From Girardinichthys multiradiatus (lineage: Eukaryota; Chordata; Actinopteri; Cyprinodontiformes; Goodeidae), in contig NC_061816.1 of assembly GCF_021462225.1 (NCBI RefSeq), forward strand, positions 6,358,119 to 6,422,118: 64,000 bases of DNA, given 5' to 3'. A program made the position numbers and the translations under genes. The notes under the pieces were generated by a model. That model worked only from the letters and a program-made list of their open reading frames with translations, did no database searches and was not told the origin of the DNA. Shown here piece by piece: positions 24,115 to 35,019 of this stretch. The stretch's first letter is position 1, and the number at the start of each line of letters is the position of its first letter.

Positions 24115-26400
24115 ATTTAAATAATTTTATATACATAGCATTATGCTAGGAATTATAGTTCTAGGACTATAACTTGTATATTCTAGCAGCAGGAAGTTGC
24201 TAAGACTCATTTGGGTGTGATCAAGAGATATGATCTGTCATTGTGTAAAGGTCAACTCGTCCAACCAAAGTCACAAGCACAATGTAAATGGAGTGGAATA
24301 TAGAATGTTTAGAAGGTAATATGCAATTAAAGAAAGTGGTACATGAAATTTGAGCATTTTTAGGATGCTTCGTCTCAATTCATCTGAAAATACCTAACTA
24401 TCATAAGAAAGAAACTGGCACACAATGGTTTAATATATGGACATGAAAAGGCCTTTTTACAGAAATGAAATGGAAGTAGGTCAGGATGCAAAGGTAAAAA
24501 CCGGGTACGAAACCAGGCTCCAAATAAGCAAAAAAAAAAAAAGTTCAACCAACTTGGAGCCTTATATCCACAACCTAGATCCTCTTAAACGGGCACCATC
24601 CCTGAGCGGTTATGTTACAGGCAGTTGTTGGAGCAACCGGGAGTTAGGGTCGCTAACTATTTGTCAGTCAGCGGAGTGGTGAACCAAGTAGGCGAAGTTT
24701 GCACACCATTTTGAACCAGAATGAGGTTTTTGATCTGCTTACACGAGTACATTGATGCCATGTGGTCTTACCATGAAAGTTCCTGAAAGTGGTTCATACC
24801 TCCTTTCCAACTATCTCTGTTTCATTTTAAACCAAGACCATCTTTTTTCTTTCTCTTCAAAAGACAATGGAAATTACTTAAGTAGAACAATGGTATAGAA
24901 TTATTTCCACACAATGAAAAAAAAAAAAAATCTTACTTCAGTTTTTACTTACACTCATAGTTCGAAAATCACATTAGCCCTTTTAATTCTTATTTATTAA
25001 TAAATAGAATAGTTGAGATCTCTGGTGTGCCTTTGAGGTTCCCATTACCTACTCATAATAGTGCTGGCCTGAGGAGTACCACAGGGATCTAAACTTGGGC
25101 CCTCTTTTCTATGAGCCTCCTTTTAACCTTTTAAAGTTGAACTCATCTCAGGCGAACATAATAACATTTTGGTAAAAATGTATTTTTACACAACATAAAA
25201 ACATCAACATGTCATTTTTAATTTAAACTACCTTTAGAAGCCATCTAGCAGGCTGTTGTGTTAATGAAGACCTGCTAGAGAAAACTCTTATTACACTGCT
25301 GAGGCAATTTAAAAATCTTATTTAAGAATCCACAAAATTCCGAAGAAAATGTTTTTTTCTTGATTGTCTCCAATTTAAATATTTACACATTAATCCTTGC
25401 TCTGTGCATGTATAAATCTCTTAAAATCCAAAAACCATTTTAAACTCAGTATTAAAGACATTGTTACAGCAACTTCATCTAAATCCTCTGAACATAAAAG
25501 ATGTTTAAATTGTCTTTATGGTAAAAGTTTCCCCAGAAACTCTGAGCGCCACAGGATGGTTCCAGGAACAGTGAGAAAAATGGGTTTAGACAAACAAACG
25601 CACACTGAGAGTCTCTGAGCGGCCACCAGTGGCTCTGCACTAAGTTTCCCTTCAAAGGATCCCCTCAGGATAGACTGTGAGTGAACATAATCCAAGGCTC
25701 CTTTGAAGTGCGCTCTCCAAATGTCTTTTGGCTCGGCTGCAACGAAGCAGCGTCTCACCCCTTTGGGTTATTGGAGAGCAGAAGCGCTCCTCGGACGGCT
25801 CCGAGGTGGAAAGGCAGCACCTGGTGGTCTTCCTCGCCACATTTCACACATTTAAAGTACGCTGGGTGCTGCTCCCGCCACTGCAGCCAAGAGGTATAAA
25901 TGCCGCTCTGCTGTTCAGCCGGATAAAGCACAAGAACGTTTTGGAGTGGATTTTTAATAAATCCAGTGTGGCTTTGTCGCTCAGCGGAGTTTCACTTGTA
26001 CACATTTATTTCTCTGCAGGCGGAGGGCAAGAGCTGGCCTAATCTCAGTGACAGAGTTAAAAGCTCACGAGAAAAGACAGAAATACAAGGTTTTGGAAGA
26101 GCCACATGAAATCATTAGATAACATGATCATCTGTCTTCTGACTGGGCTAAACTACCCAGAAGCAAGTGAATCATTGTCAGAGAGGAGCTCTAAACCAGC
26201 ATCATTGTACAGAAAGAAATATGTTCATCATGAAATTGTGTTGAAATGTTGTTTTTAGAAAGTTTAAGCTCATTACACAAAACGTATCCAAACTTTAAAC
26301 ACATATAGAGCCGCGGTTTTGTTCCAGTAAACACAAAGAAAAAATTGATAATGAACCACACATTTCTACTACATGCACAGATTTGTGTGAAAACTGGGTT
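24115..26400. other. Non-coding DNA with one L2 scrap
   Basis: No gene recognised. Poly-A runs lie at about 24529-24542 and 24918-24931. An L2 fragment at 25068-25135 is listed separately. The GC-richer stretch 25600-26060 has open frames on both strands without recognisable domains. Confidence 0.4.
25068..25135 (+). mobile_element. L2-type LINE reverse transcriptase scrap
   Basis: The plus strand encodes GVPQGSKLGPSFL at about 25074-25112, the conserved reverse transcriptase motif of fish L2-type LINEs. Only this core is recognisable, and a stop follows at once. Confidence 0.6.
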
Positions 26401-26405
26401 ATATA

Positions 26406-26436
26406 CAGGGGTTGGACAATGAAACTGAAACACCTG
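26406..26436 (+). repeat. Left terminal inverted repeat (31 bp)
   Basis: Begins right after the TA target and matches 27644-27674 on the opposite strand at all 31 positions. Similarity stops at 26437. There is no inner direct repeat, unlike the IR/DR elements at 10.8 and 54.1 kb. Confidence 0.95.
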
Positions 26437-26590
26437 TCATTTAGTGTGGGAGGTTTCATGGCTAAATTGGACCAGCCTGGTAGCCAGTCTTCATTGATTG
26501 CACATTGCACCAGTAAAAGCAGAGTGTGAAGGTTCAATTAGCAGGGTAACAGCACAGTTTTGCTCAAAATATTGAAATGCACACAACATT

Positions 26591-27622
26591 ATGGGTGACA
26601 TACCAGAGTTCAAAAGAGGACAAATTGTTGGTGCACGTCTTGCTGGCGCATCTGTGACCAAGACAGCAAGTCTTTGTGATGTATCAAGAGCCACGGTATC
26701 CAGGGTAATGTCAGCATACCACCAAGAAGGACGAACCACATCCAACAGGATTAACTGTGGACGCAAGAGGAAGCTGTCTGAAAGGGATGTTCGGGTTCTA
26801 ACCCGGATTGTATCCAAAAAACATAAAACCACGGCTGCCCAAATCACGGCAGAATTAAATGTGCACCTCAACTCTCCTGTTTCCACCAGAACTGTCCGTC
26901 GGGAGCTCCATAGGGTCAATATACACGGCCGGGCTGCTATAGCCAAACCTTTGGTCACTCATGCCAATGCCAATCGTCGGTTTCAATGGTGCAAGGAGCG
27001 CAAATCTTGGGCTGTGGACAATGTGAAACATGTATTGTTCTCTGATGAGTCCACCTTTACTGTTTTCCCCACATCCGGGAGAGTTACGGTGTGGAGAAGC
27101 CCCAAAGAAGCGTACCACCCAGACTGTTGCATGCCCAGAGTGAAGCATGGGGGTGGATCAGTGATGGTATGGGCTGCCATATCATGGCATTCCCTTGGCC
27201 CAATACTTGTGCTAGATGGGAGCATCACTGCCAAGGACTACCGAACCATTCTTGAGGACCATGTGCATCCAATGGTTCAAACATTGTATCTTGAAGGCGG
27301 TGCCGTGTATCAGGATGACAATGCACCAATACACACAGCAAGACTGGTGAAAGATTGGTTTGATGAACATGACAGTGAAGTTGAACATCTCCCATGGCCT
27401 GCACAGTCACCAGATCTAAATATTATTGAGCCACTTTGGGGTGTTTTGGAGGAGCGAGTCAGGAAACGTTTTCCTCCACCAGTATCACGTAGTGACCTAG
27501 CCACTATCCTGCAAGAAGAATGGCTTAAAATCCCTCTGACCACTGTGGAGGACTTGTATATGTCATTCACAAGACGAATTGACGCTGTATTGGCCGCAAA
27601 AGGAGGCCCTACACCATACTAA
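26591..27622 (+). CDS. Tc1/mariner transposase, DD36E, full length
   Basis: A 343-aa transposase that would excise and reinsert its own element at TA sites in the nucleus. The start ATG (26591) lies 185 bp inside the left end, in a reasonable context (G at +4), and no upstream in-frame alternative is needed. Two helix-turn-helix units lie at about residues 8-43 and 63-113. Between them GRKRK (57-61) is a likely nuclear signal in the place of the usual GRPR motif. The catalytic domain has D152 in FSDEST, the GGGSVMVW block at 187-194, D243 in YQDDNAPIH, and E280 in DLNIIEPLW. There are 36 residues between D243 and E280, giving DD36E rather than the usual DD34E. The C-terminus is AAKGGPTPY, typical of the superfamily. 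The Asp-Asp pair at 242-243 makes the exact second catalytic residue a choice; D243 fits the alignment to the QDN motif. No damage is visible. Confidence 0.95.
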   Translation: MGDIPEFKRGQIVGARLAGASVTKTASLCDVSRATVSRVMSAYHQEGRTTSNRINCGRKRKLSERDVRVLTRIVSKKHKTTAAQITAELNVHLNSPVSTRTVRRELHRVNIHGRAAIAKPLVTHANANRRFQWCKERKSWAVDNVKHVLFSDESTFTVFPTSGRVTVWRSPKEAYHPDCCMPRVKHGGGSVMVWAAISWHSLGPILVLDGSITAKDYRTILEDHVHPMVQTLYLEGGAVYQDDNAPIHTARLVKDWFDEHDSEVEHLPWPAQSPDLNIIEPLWGVLEERVRKRFPPPVSRSDLATILQEEWLKIPLTTVEDLYMSFTRRIDAVLAAKGGPTPY

Positions 27623-27643
27623 TAAATTATTGGGGTCTAAAAC

Positions 27644-27674
27644 CAGGTGTTTCAGTTTCATTGTCCAACCCCTG
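27644..27674 (-). repeat. Right terminal inverted repeat (31 bp)
   Basis: Exact reverse complement of 26406-26436, followed by the TA target duplication at 27675-27676. Confidence 0.95.
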
Positions 27675-27904
27675 TAGCTATGTGAATAGATGTATAAATG
27701 AATGTAGCTTGCATTTTAAAGCTGTTTGGGTGTAAAGAATGGTGGGTTAAAGCTTTCAGGTTGACCACCACTCCCTCTGTGTGCGACTGCATTCAGACTG
27801 GATCTACTTTTATTGGTTGATGCTGCAGGACTGATACATTCACTGATATATAATTATATGGTAAAAGGTCCCTGCTACCTAACAGACTTCCGTTTTTCTT
27901 TTTT

Positions 27905-28075
27905 AAAATCAAACTTAAATGTTAAAGATCAAACAATTTAGATAATCTGAGTAAATACATAAAGCAGTTTTCAAATCATGATTTCATTTCTTAAAGACAG
28001 AACCTATCTGGTCCTCTGTGAAAACATAATTGCCCCACTTGTTAAATGACAAACTGTGGTTAAATTTCACTAGAT
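27905..28075. mobile_element. Solo end of a decayed Tc1-like element
   Basis: The stretch around 28005-28065 (CTCTGTGAAAACATAATTGCCCC, then ACTTGTTAAATGACAAACTG) and the AGTTTTCAAATCATGATTTCAT text near 27965 resemble one arm of the fish Tc1-like family whose ends read GTGAAAAAGTAATTGCCCCC. The same family gives the relics at 29905, 49395 and 53515. No coding part is seen. Confidence 0.5.
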
Positions 28076-28079
28076 GCTA

Positions 28080-29900
28080 GCAAACATGTTGGCAGGCCTA
28101 ATGCAAAATAATAAACTGAAATAAATCTCTTTTTATGTTCAAGCTAGGGCTAACAGTGTAGCACAGCTAGCTGCTGAAAGAAGCTAGAAAAGTAGCTTTT
28201 TAAACCTACCTCAACTGTGGCATCTTACAATGCTAATACAAAATCAAATAGAAATAATTAATTGTTGGCTCAATTGCGCAAAAGTGGAAATTTACTGGTC
28301 AAATAATTTAAATGTTGTTTTGTTGAGATGTTGTAATTGTGAGGTGATGCACATAAAAGAGGAACAAAATTAAAACAGCTAAGTTTTACTTATTCTTGTT
28401 TGCATTCAAGGTAACATTAGCATTACAACACATCTCAGCCAAGTCTTATTTAAGGGATTAATTTATTTCAGCTCTGTTCTTTAACCTCTGTAAGCACATC
28501 TAGTAAAATTATCTACAGCCATATGCTTCATGAACACCAGAACTGAAACAAATTGCATGAATTATTTGCAACAATTTCTACATGCTTCCCTAAAAAGATT
28601 AATTGTAGCTTCAGTGAAATGCTTGTCCTCTTTTTGTAATTTTTTCCTCTTTTTCTTCAACTACAGGAAAATTCATTCCAGTTTTAAGGCAACATTTCAC
28701 ACAAAAACAGTTTCACAGCAATGCTGGTCATTGAGAATCCACTGCTGTTTGGACCCAAACTCTGGTTTGCTCAGTTCTGGCACAGTTCTAAGGGGATCTT
28801 CTTGTCAGATTTAAACAATGTAAATAAGATTTTTTTTTTTTTTTTATAGTGAGCTTTACCTTCAAGTCTGTAGAGTGGCTTTAATTCTATTTTAGAGGCT
28901 TTAACTAAAAGCAATCAAATGAAACAGGCTTGCAAGCCTGACAACTTATTGGAGTATTACTTTAAAATCATACAAATTTAAAAAGCACATTTTAAATGGA
29001 AAAATTGTATAATTGTTAAGTTCACTTCGAAAAAATCTGGTATTTTTTTCAGTGTTCAGGACATTAGGAGATCCATTTTGTTGTTTAAAACCTCTTATAA
29101 AGAGCATCTCAGTGTTTCAGCAGATTTTACAGACGTCAAACTAAACAGGACACCTTTGTAATGCATTAAAATCAGACTGACACAGTGGTCCTATTTAAGG
29201 ACAAAAACACTCCTCATAAACAGTTAAAGCTCTTACGCAGTCAAGTCTGAGCTACGCTGTGTTTTTTACTGCAACTCTTATTAAAAATATAGGAGAGAAG
29301 CTGTTTGAGATGCTGAGTTTATGGACTCGTTAGTTGTTGGCGTCACAGTTTTATGACTGTGGTTTTCTTCCTTTCATCTTTTTTTTCAGAACCAAGATTG
29401 AATTTACCTTTAGCTGGAGACATTTCTTAATCATGTGTAGCAATGCGATTCTGGCCGGAGCCGTGATGCATCCGTCTATATCATGACCACTGAATTTATC
29501 ACAGAGAAGAAAAGACTGATGCAGGTGGCAGAATATATGACTGAGGAAGTCGCTTCTATGTTTACAATTAGCAACACATTAAACCGGAAATTAAAGAGTA
29601 CAATATTCGCACTTATTGTTTAATTTAACTATAAATAGGAGGCATAGGATGGACAACAAAACAAATACTTTGTCAGAGACTACAATATTATGATCCTCAA
29701 GGTCATAATATGTAGCCTCTGCTATTAGAACTTCATGTTGGCCAACATCAGCTGTCTCCATTCCTATCTAAACCTACCAGACCTACCAGACCTTGTTTTT
29801 TATTTTTAATTTCTATACTGATTTGTTTCCATAAACCCTCATCAAAGCCTTCTAGTTGTCGTCCTCTTCCCCTCACTTATTGCAATAACAGCTGGGTTGA
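28080..29900. other. Unique AT-rich non-coding DNA
   Basis: No gene or identified repeat. GCTA-rich words cluster at 28070-28200. A T18 run lies near 28830-28847. The open frame at 28530-28814 has no recognisable features. Confidence 0.45.
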
Positions 29901-29904
29901 ATGG

Positions 29905-30575
29905 TGGACCCATGCACAGTGCTTATTTGGCCACTAAAACCAACCCAGGTTGTTTCACTCTGAGCAGCAACAACTACCATTAAATCTTTGTGATAGATGG
30001 CAATGAGTGTTTTGCATCACTGCGGAGGAATTGTGACCCACTCTGCTTTGCAGAATTGTTTAAATTCAGCCATTCAAGAATGAATGATGCCTTCAAGGTC
30101 ATGCCGGATTTAAGTATAGACTTTGACTAGGCTACTCCAAAACCTTCATTTTGTCCTTGAGGCTATTCAGAGGTGGACCTACTGATTTGCTTTAGATCAT
30201 TAGGGTCACCAAATAATGGCCTAACATTTTTTAATCAGGATTTTCTGGCAGAGCAAGTTGTGCAGGGTCCTGAAGCTGCAAAGCAGCCACAGACATTAAC
30301 ACTGCCACCACCTGCCACACACCTTCCGAAACGATCCATTTTTCTCTCATCAGTCCACAGAACATTTTCCCAAAGTTCTTGGGGATCATAAAGATGTTTT
30401 TCGGGTATTGTAAGACGGTCCTTTGCATTTTTTTAGGCAAAAATTGGTTTTGACCATGGAACTCTTCCACAGGGGCAATTTCTGTTCCAGTCTCTCTTTT
30501 TATGGATTCATGAACTCTGACCTTAACTAAGGCAAGTAAGGCCTGCAGAGTCCTAGATGTTGTTGTGGATTCTAG
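29905..30575 (-). mobile_element. Decayed Tc1-like transposon
   Basis: Read on the minus strand it follows a Tc1 transposase backwards along the window. Near 30540-30510 the LAEVRVHE-type DNA-binding region survives (TGAACTCTGACCTTAACTAA on the plus strand). Near 30350-30330 WTDERK-type text marks the first catalytic Asp region. Near 30310-30290 is the GGGS block (ACTGCCACCACC). Near 30145-30120 a SKVYT-like piece leads to the catalytic Glu region, followed by an AEFKQFCKAEWVTIPP-like tail near 30070-30030. Stops and deletions are frequent. Same family as 49395-51185. Confidence 0.8.
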
Positions 30576-31112
30576 TATTCAGGCCTATGGGGTATGGCTA
30601 GTGAAATAGAACCTAAGATGTGGTTAATTGTTATGATTTGGGGTTGTTTGGTTTTTGGTTTCAGGTTTTTTCCTTATGTGTTTTTCACTGCTCAAGTTTT
30701 GAATCATGCTTCTGTTTATTATTTTCCTGTTTATGCTTTTGTTTCATGTTTTTCTAGTTATAGTTCTATTAGTTTGTTTCCTTGGATTTGTGTTCTGTTC
30801 AAGCCATGTTTTGCTCCTGCCACGTTGTGTTCTCTGTTAATTATCTTTATCCGGTTCACCTGCTCCAAACTAATCTGTCTCCTAGCTCCACCTGGTTTAC
30901 ACTCTACACATAAATACACACCTGTTCTGTCATTCGGCGCGGAAACCTTTCTCAAATCATGTCTTGCTTTTTGGACCATGCCATGCCAGTCTAGCCAGCC
31001 TGTTATTGTTTTGTTCCTGCATCTTCTTGTCAGAGAGTTTTTGTTACTTACCGTCATGCTGCCTACTAGTCTGCATTCTGGGGTCCTATATCAAGTAAGC
31101 CCTAACAGTTAA
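30576..31112. repeat. Probable teleost interspersed repeat, non-coding
   Basis: T-rich text with recurring GTTTTTG, TGTTTATT and CTGTTC words, followed by CACACCTGTTCTGTCATTCG. The composition is typical of an abundant class of fish interspersed repeat that carries no gene. It abuts the truncated Tc1 copy at 30575 and ends near CCCTAACAGTTAATTACAGT. It holds a 172-codon open frame (30594-31112) that is hydrophobic low-complexity text and not a gene. Class unknown. It may be the reverse orientation of the repeats at 34395 and 50215. Confidence 0.45.
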
Positions 31113-31114
31113 TT

Positions 31115-32675
31115 ACAGTTAAGTGATGATTGAACAGGAGGGCTAATATATTTTCACACTGACCAAATTTGGTTTTGATAACCTTTTTTCCCCTCAACAA
31201 AAAAAACCCCTTTAAAACCTGGTGTCTGTATTTCTATAGGTTAAATTTGTCTGACATTCAAATTTGTTTGATCATAAAACACATTTAAGTGCAATAGAAA
31301 AGTAAAAACAAAATATTTTCAAAGCGCTGCTGATATTGAATTAGAATGCCTCGAGATTGGAACCTTGTGGAATCCCACCTGTTTTTTTATTTGCTCATAT
31401 TTAGTATTGCCAAACAGCCAGTAGCAAATGTTTTAAACAGTGTTTGAATCATCCAACTTATTTTTTGTTGTCTTTTTTTTCTTAAAGAAAAAGGTTTAGC
31501 GGATTTTTCAACCATCGGTTTTTCTAGACAACTGACTTACAGCTCTCAGAAAACTAAAATTTTTTGGGTTAGTAAAAATTATAGTGAAAATGCTTAAAAA
31601 ACTGCATCTTTGTTTTCTTGACTCCCATATATTTTCTTCCTTTTTATGAGTCAATAAGCATGAAAGAGAAGAGGTGATTAAACATTTACTTTAACAATCA
31701 TTTGCTTCAAATGTTATTTACTAATTAATAAAAAGGCTAATCTGATATCCATCCGTCTTAAATCACAATGACGTATTCCCAACCATTCACCCCCTCGCAA
31801 CACATTTTCCAGAGGAAAAGAAAGCAGAAAGGAAGAGAAAGTCTGTGAGAGTGTGGTCGAGGCAGCAGGTGGAAGATTAGCAGAGTTTTTCTGCGAGTGA
31901 TCCTCGCCGACTGGCCAATCTGTTCAGCCGTCGCCTCGAAATCACGCAGACGGTACAAGTAGTGACACCAACTGCTGCGACGGAGAGGGGGAAGAAAGCG
32001 AGCAGGAAGTTCGGTGGCTCGCTGCCCGTCCTGTGACCACTCCACACTTGGTCTTTGTCCAGCCATCTGGTTTTTTTCCTCCTCTTTAGTTTTCTGCACT
32101 TCCTCCTACAGTAAGTTCTTGGTGAGCAGCAGAGGTCACACATGAAAAAGACAGGTCTGAACTTCCACTCTACAGAAGATACTGCAGTGACAAAGCAGCA
32201 CATATCCATGGCAACGCCATACATCAGCCGTCTTACGTACTTACAGTACAGCCTCGAGATGACAGCTTCTGTTGCCAAGCAAACTAGGGGGACTAATTTG
32301 CAACATGTCACTAAACTCAGCAAGAAAACAGCTTTCAGTGACTAAAACTCTTCTCTCAAGTTCCTTGTAAGGTTTTTTATACCAAAGTTAGTTTTTGTAC
32401 CTCAAACTAGGGTTTTAGAAATGATGCAAACAAAATACGTTCTAAGTTAGTTCATTGACTAAACTCAAACATTTAGTGAGCCCTGATTCACTTTCTTAAA
32501 CTAAAAAGGAACAATTCTTTACTGTTGCTTAACATCTTTTAACTTCTGCAAATTTCTTTAGCCAAATACACATATTTATATCTTCTCAACATCTACACAA
32601 CATTTAAGGGTATACAACTAATGTCAATTGGTTGGTAAAAACAACAGTGTACTGGTTGACTGGCAACTATACTGA
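31115..32675. other. Unique non-coding DNA
   Basis: No gene recognised. At 31350-31377 the reverse complement encodes GIPQGSNLE, a possible minus-strand trace of the L2 motif GVPQGSILG. The open frame at 31877-32323 (minus, 148 codons, cysteine- and arginine-rich) has no domain I can name. Confidence 0.4.
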
Positions 32676-32680
32676 AAATG

Positions 32681-32925
32681 ATCCATCCATCTGTCCATCG
32701 ATCCATATATCCATCCATCCAGAGATCTCTAGAGTCATTAGTTTACCAGACCATCCACAACTGTACACACCAGTACATCTACCCACCTTGAGACCCACAA
32801 ATCTATTAATAGATCCATCTATTAATTATCTATAAATCCAGCCATCCATCCACCCAAAACCTCTAGTTCCACCCATCCAGAGTTCCATCCACCCAGTTAT
32901 CTATAGATCCATCCATTAAGAGATC
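32681..32925. repeat. Degenerate (CCAT)n/(ATCC)n array
   Basis: ATCCATCCATCTGTCCATCG at 32681 starts about 245 bp of decayed ATCC units with interspersed AGAGATCC and CTATAGATCC words. It resembles the array at 15800-16262 but is shorter. Confidence 0.85.
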
Positions 32926-32929
32926 CTTC

Positions 32930-34390
32930 TTCACAGGTAGAATAGAGTCCTACATCCTTAGGCCTCTCCCTCCTTTCTTCCCTCCCTCTGTCCTTACCTT
33001 CATACCTACTCTTTTAACCCACTGTTTTCTTTTTTTATCAATATTTCAGACACACAGTCCACAGGATTGTCAACACAGCAGCTACAGAAACTGTTTTCTC
33101 TTAATGACTGGTAGCGGTAACTGATTCTGAGATGGAAATGTTCTTTATGTCTGACAGGTCCGATGCTTCTCTGAAGCAAGACCAAATACGCAACAGAAAC
33201 AATCAACAGAAACCTCTAAAACATGAGGTCGCTCATAGTTACCGTCACTTTTCACCGATGCTGAATTTTTTTCATGTTTCTTTTGTATGAAATGACATTT
33301 TGCCGATTCTTCTGTTACTTCCTTTCTTTATACAACGTACAGTGCAGCAGCTTCCAATGTGCAACCCTGTGGGTTATTGGAAACATTCTGATGCCTCTCT
33401 GTGACCAGTTTTTCCATTTTGTGTTACCATGTAAAACTCATCTGCGCACCAACACAAGCAAAGGTAAAGCTTTATGTCTAATCTCAGTTATTGTGACTCA
33501 ATTAGCAATTTGTATCACATTAAATAAAGATACAGCCTAACACCATCCATATAGAAGACAGATAAATGACCCAGCAGAGATTAAACTATAAGGCAACCAA
33601 CATAAATGTGTTTCCACGTCAGCCCTCTGGGTTTCCACACCCAGTATCGTTTCCTGCATCGCTTTGGAGTTGAACTCGTTTCAAGTGGCTGCCTCTTTTC
33701 TCTCCAATATTGTACTAATGCATTTAATTTAATGTTCGCAGACTCCGTAATTGGTATAATATTGCTCTGTAATACTTTGAAGGAAACCTTAGCGTTAGGC
33801 ACTAAATTGAAATTTTTAAAGTGAATGGTGAAAACGACTGAGGGGGCAAAAGAAACCCCATTAAATGTAATTTGTTCTGCATGGCTGTGGGGGTAATGGG
33901 AACCGAGACGCTCCTTTATGAAGTGGAATAGGTGGAGAGGTGGCTCCGGATTTGCTCGCAGAGACTGTCAACACGCAGTTATTGGAGGTATTCAGAAAGG
34001 TGTAAGCTGTCGGCAGCCACAAAGGGAGCTTTAAACAGCGACAGGAGGGCTGCTGAACACACATGCAAACATGACTGGTTTTATCCCTTAGGAACATGTA
34101 TGTATCCAAGTAGAGGATGCAGGAAAACCAGCAGGTTGGAGCAAAGTGAAGGTGGATGTTCTGGCAGCTATAATATGCAGAGGTTAAAATCTGTAAAACT
34201 TTAAGGCAAAATGCTTCATTACTTCTTTCCTTATAATGTGAAACCCTGTCACATTATTTATTAAAGTAAAAGATTATTCTCATTTTAATTATAGAGTGCC
34301 TCAAAGCAAAACTTGTTTTCTGAATATTTAGAAATATCTAAACAGATCTAAGGTTGGTACGCTAATGCATTAACCCATTATAATGTACAG
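32930..34390. other. Unique non-coding DNA
   Basis: No gene or recognised repeat. The GC-balanced stretch 33600-34080 is repeat-free and contains TAATTTAATG and GTAATTGG cores, so it could be regulatory. Confidence 0.4.
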
Positions 34391-34394
34391 TGAT

Positions 34395-34760
34395 GTGCAA
34401 CAGTATGTGTTATGTTTTGGTTTTGAATGGACTCAAATCCAGGTAGACCCTGAGACAGAGCGATAAACATGAGATGTCTTTAATAAATAGACAGGACTTA
34501 CAAAGCGGTCAGGAGGAAAAAACAGGACATGAAAAACTACCGAAGGCAGAACTGACAGGGAATCACGAGCACACACAAGCAGAATGGAGAGAACAGAGGC
34601 AATGGAACAAACCAGCAACTAACAATGATCAACAAAGAGCTTAAATGAGGGATGGAACAGGTTCAAGATTCAGAAACAATTAGGCGCAGCTCAGGGTTCA
34701 GGCAGACAACTGGGAAGTCGTCCCAGACGAAGACCTGGAAGACGGCAGGGGCTCCTTGTC
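34395..34760. repeat. Probable teleost interspersed repeat
   Basis: The arrangement GGACTCAAATCCAGGTAGAC, then TCTTTAATAAATAGACAGGA, then ACAAAC- and AACACA-rich text with AATTAGGCGCAGCTCAGG, is a recurring non-coding repeat layout in fish genomes. The repeat at 50215 starts in a similar way (GGACCCAAGATTCAG, then AAAAGGTTTATTCAG). No terminal repeats are resolved. It runs into the minisatellite at 34776. Confidence 0.45.
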
Positions 34761-34775
34761 TGAAGGTGGACGATG

Positions 34776-34910
34776 GAGGTCGAACACGGGGTATGGAGAA
34801 CCCATGGAGAACCTTGTCTAGAGGTTGAACACAGAGCTTGGAGATTCCATGGAGAACCTTGTCTGGGGGTCGACCAGGGGACTGGGACCACCAACAGAGA
34901 GTCCCATCAG
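34776..34910 (+). repeat. 45-bp minisatellite, about 3 units
   Basis: Units start at 34776 (GAGGTCGAACACGGGGTATG), 34821 (GAGGTTGAACACAGAGCTTG) and 34866 (GGGGTCGACC, partial). Units 1 and 2 share CCATGGAGAACCTTGTCT. Being a multiple of 3, the unit keeps the local open frame (34773-35165) intact, which is why that frame looks long. Confidence 0.85.
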
Positions 34911-35019
34911 GTGGCCGGCTGGATGATGTGGATGACCCTTAGACTGGAGACTGGGAGAACTCAAGCAGGAGCTTTGGAGCCTGGAACCTGGGATGGAGCT
35001 CTGGATGTAACTGAAGGGG

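Larger units (their letters stand above)
26406..27674 (+). mobile_element. Complete Tc1/mariner transposon, DD36E (Incomer-like), intact
   Basis: A 1269-bp element flanked by TA on both sides (26404-26405 and 27675-27676). Its terminal inverted repeats are 31 bp and perfectly matched between arms, beginning CAGGGGTTGGACAATGAAAC. It carries one uninterrupted transposase gene in 1032 bp, a 5' leader of 185 bp and a short 3' region with AATAAA overlapping the stop codon. Short ends, about 1.3 kb total length and a DD36E triad fit the Incomer family as I recall it. Perfect ends plus an intact frame point to a recent insertion. No other copy lies in this window. Confidence 0.95.

Noticed and set aside
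26491..26958. 155-codon minus-strand frame
   Set aside because: Shadow of the intact transposase gene on the opposite strand.
30594..31112. 172-codon plus-strand open frame, the longest outside transposons on that strand
   Set aside because: Hydrophobic, T-rich low-complexity translation within what looks like an interspersed repeat; no domain, and the start overlaps the junction with a Tc1 relic.
31877..32323. 148-codon minus-strand frame, Cys- and Arg-rich
   Set aside because: No recognisable domain or splice context; the composition follows local GC content.
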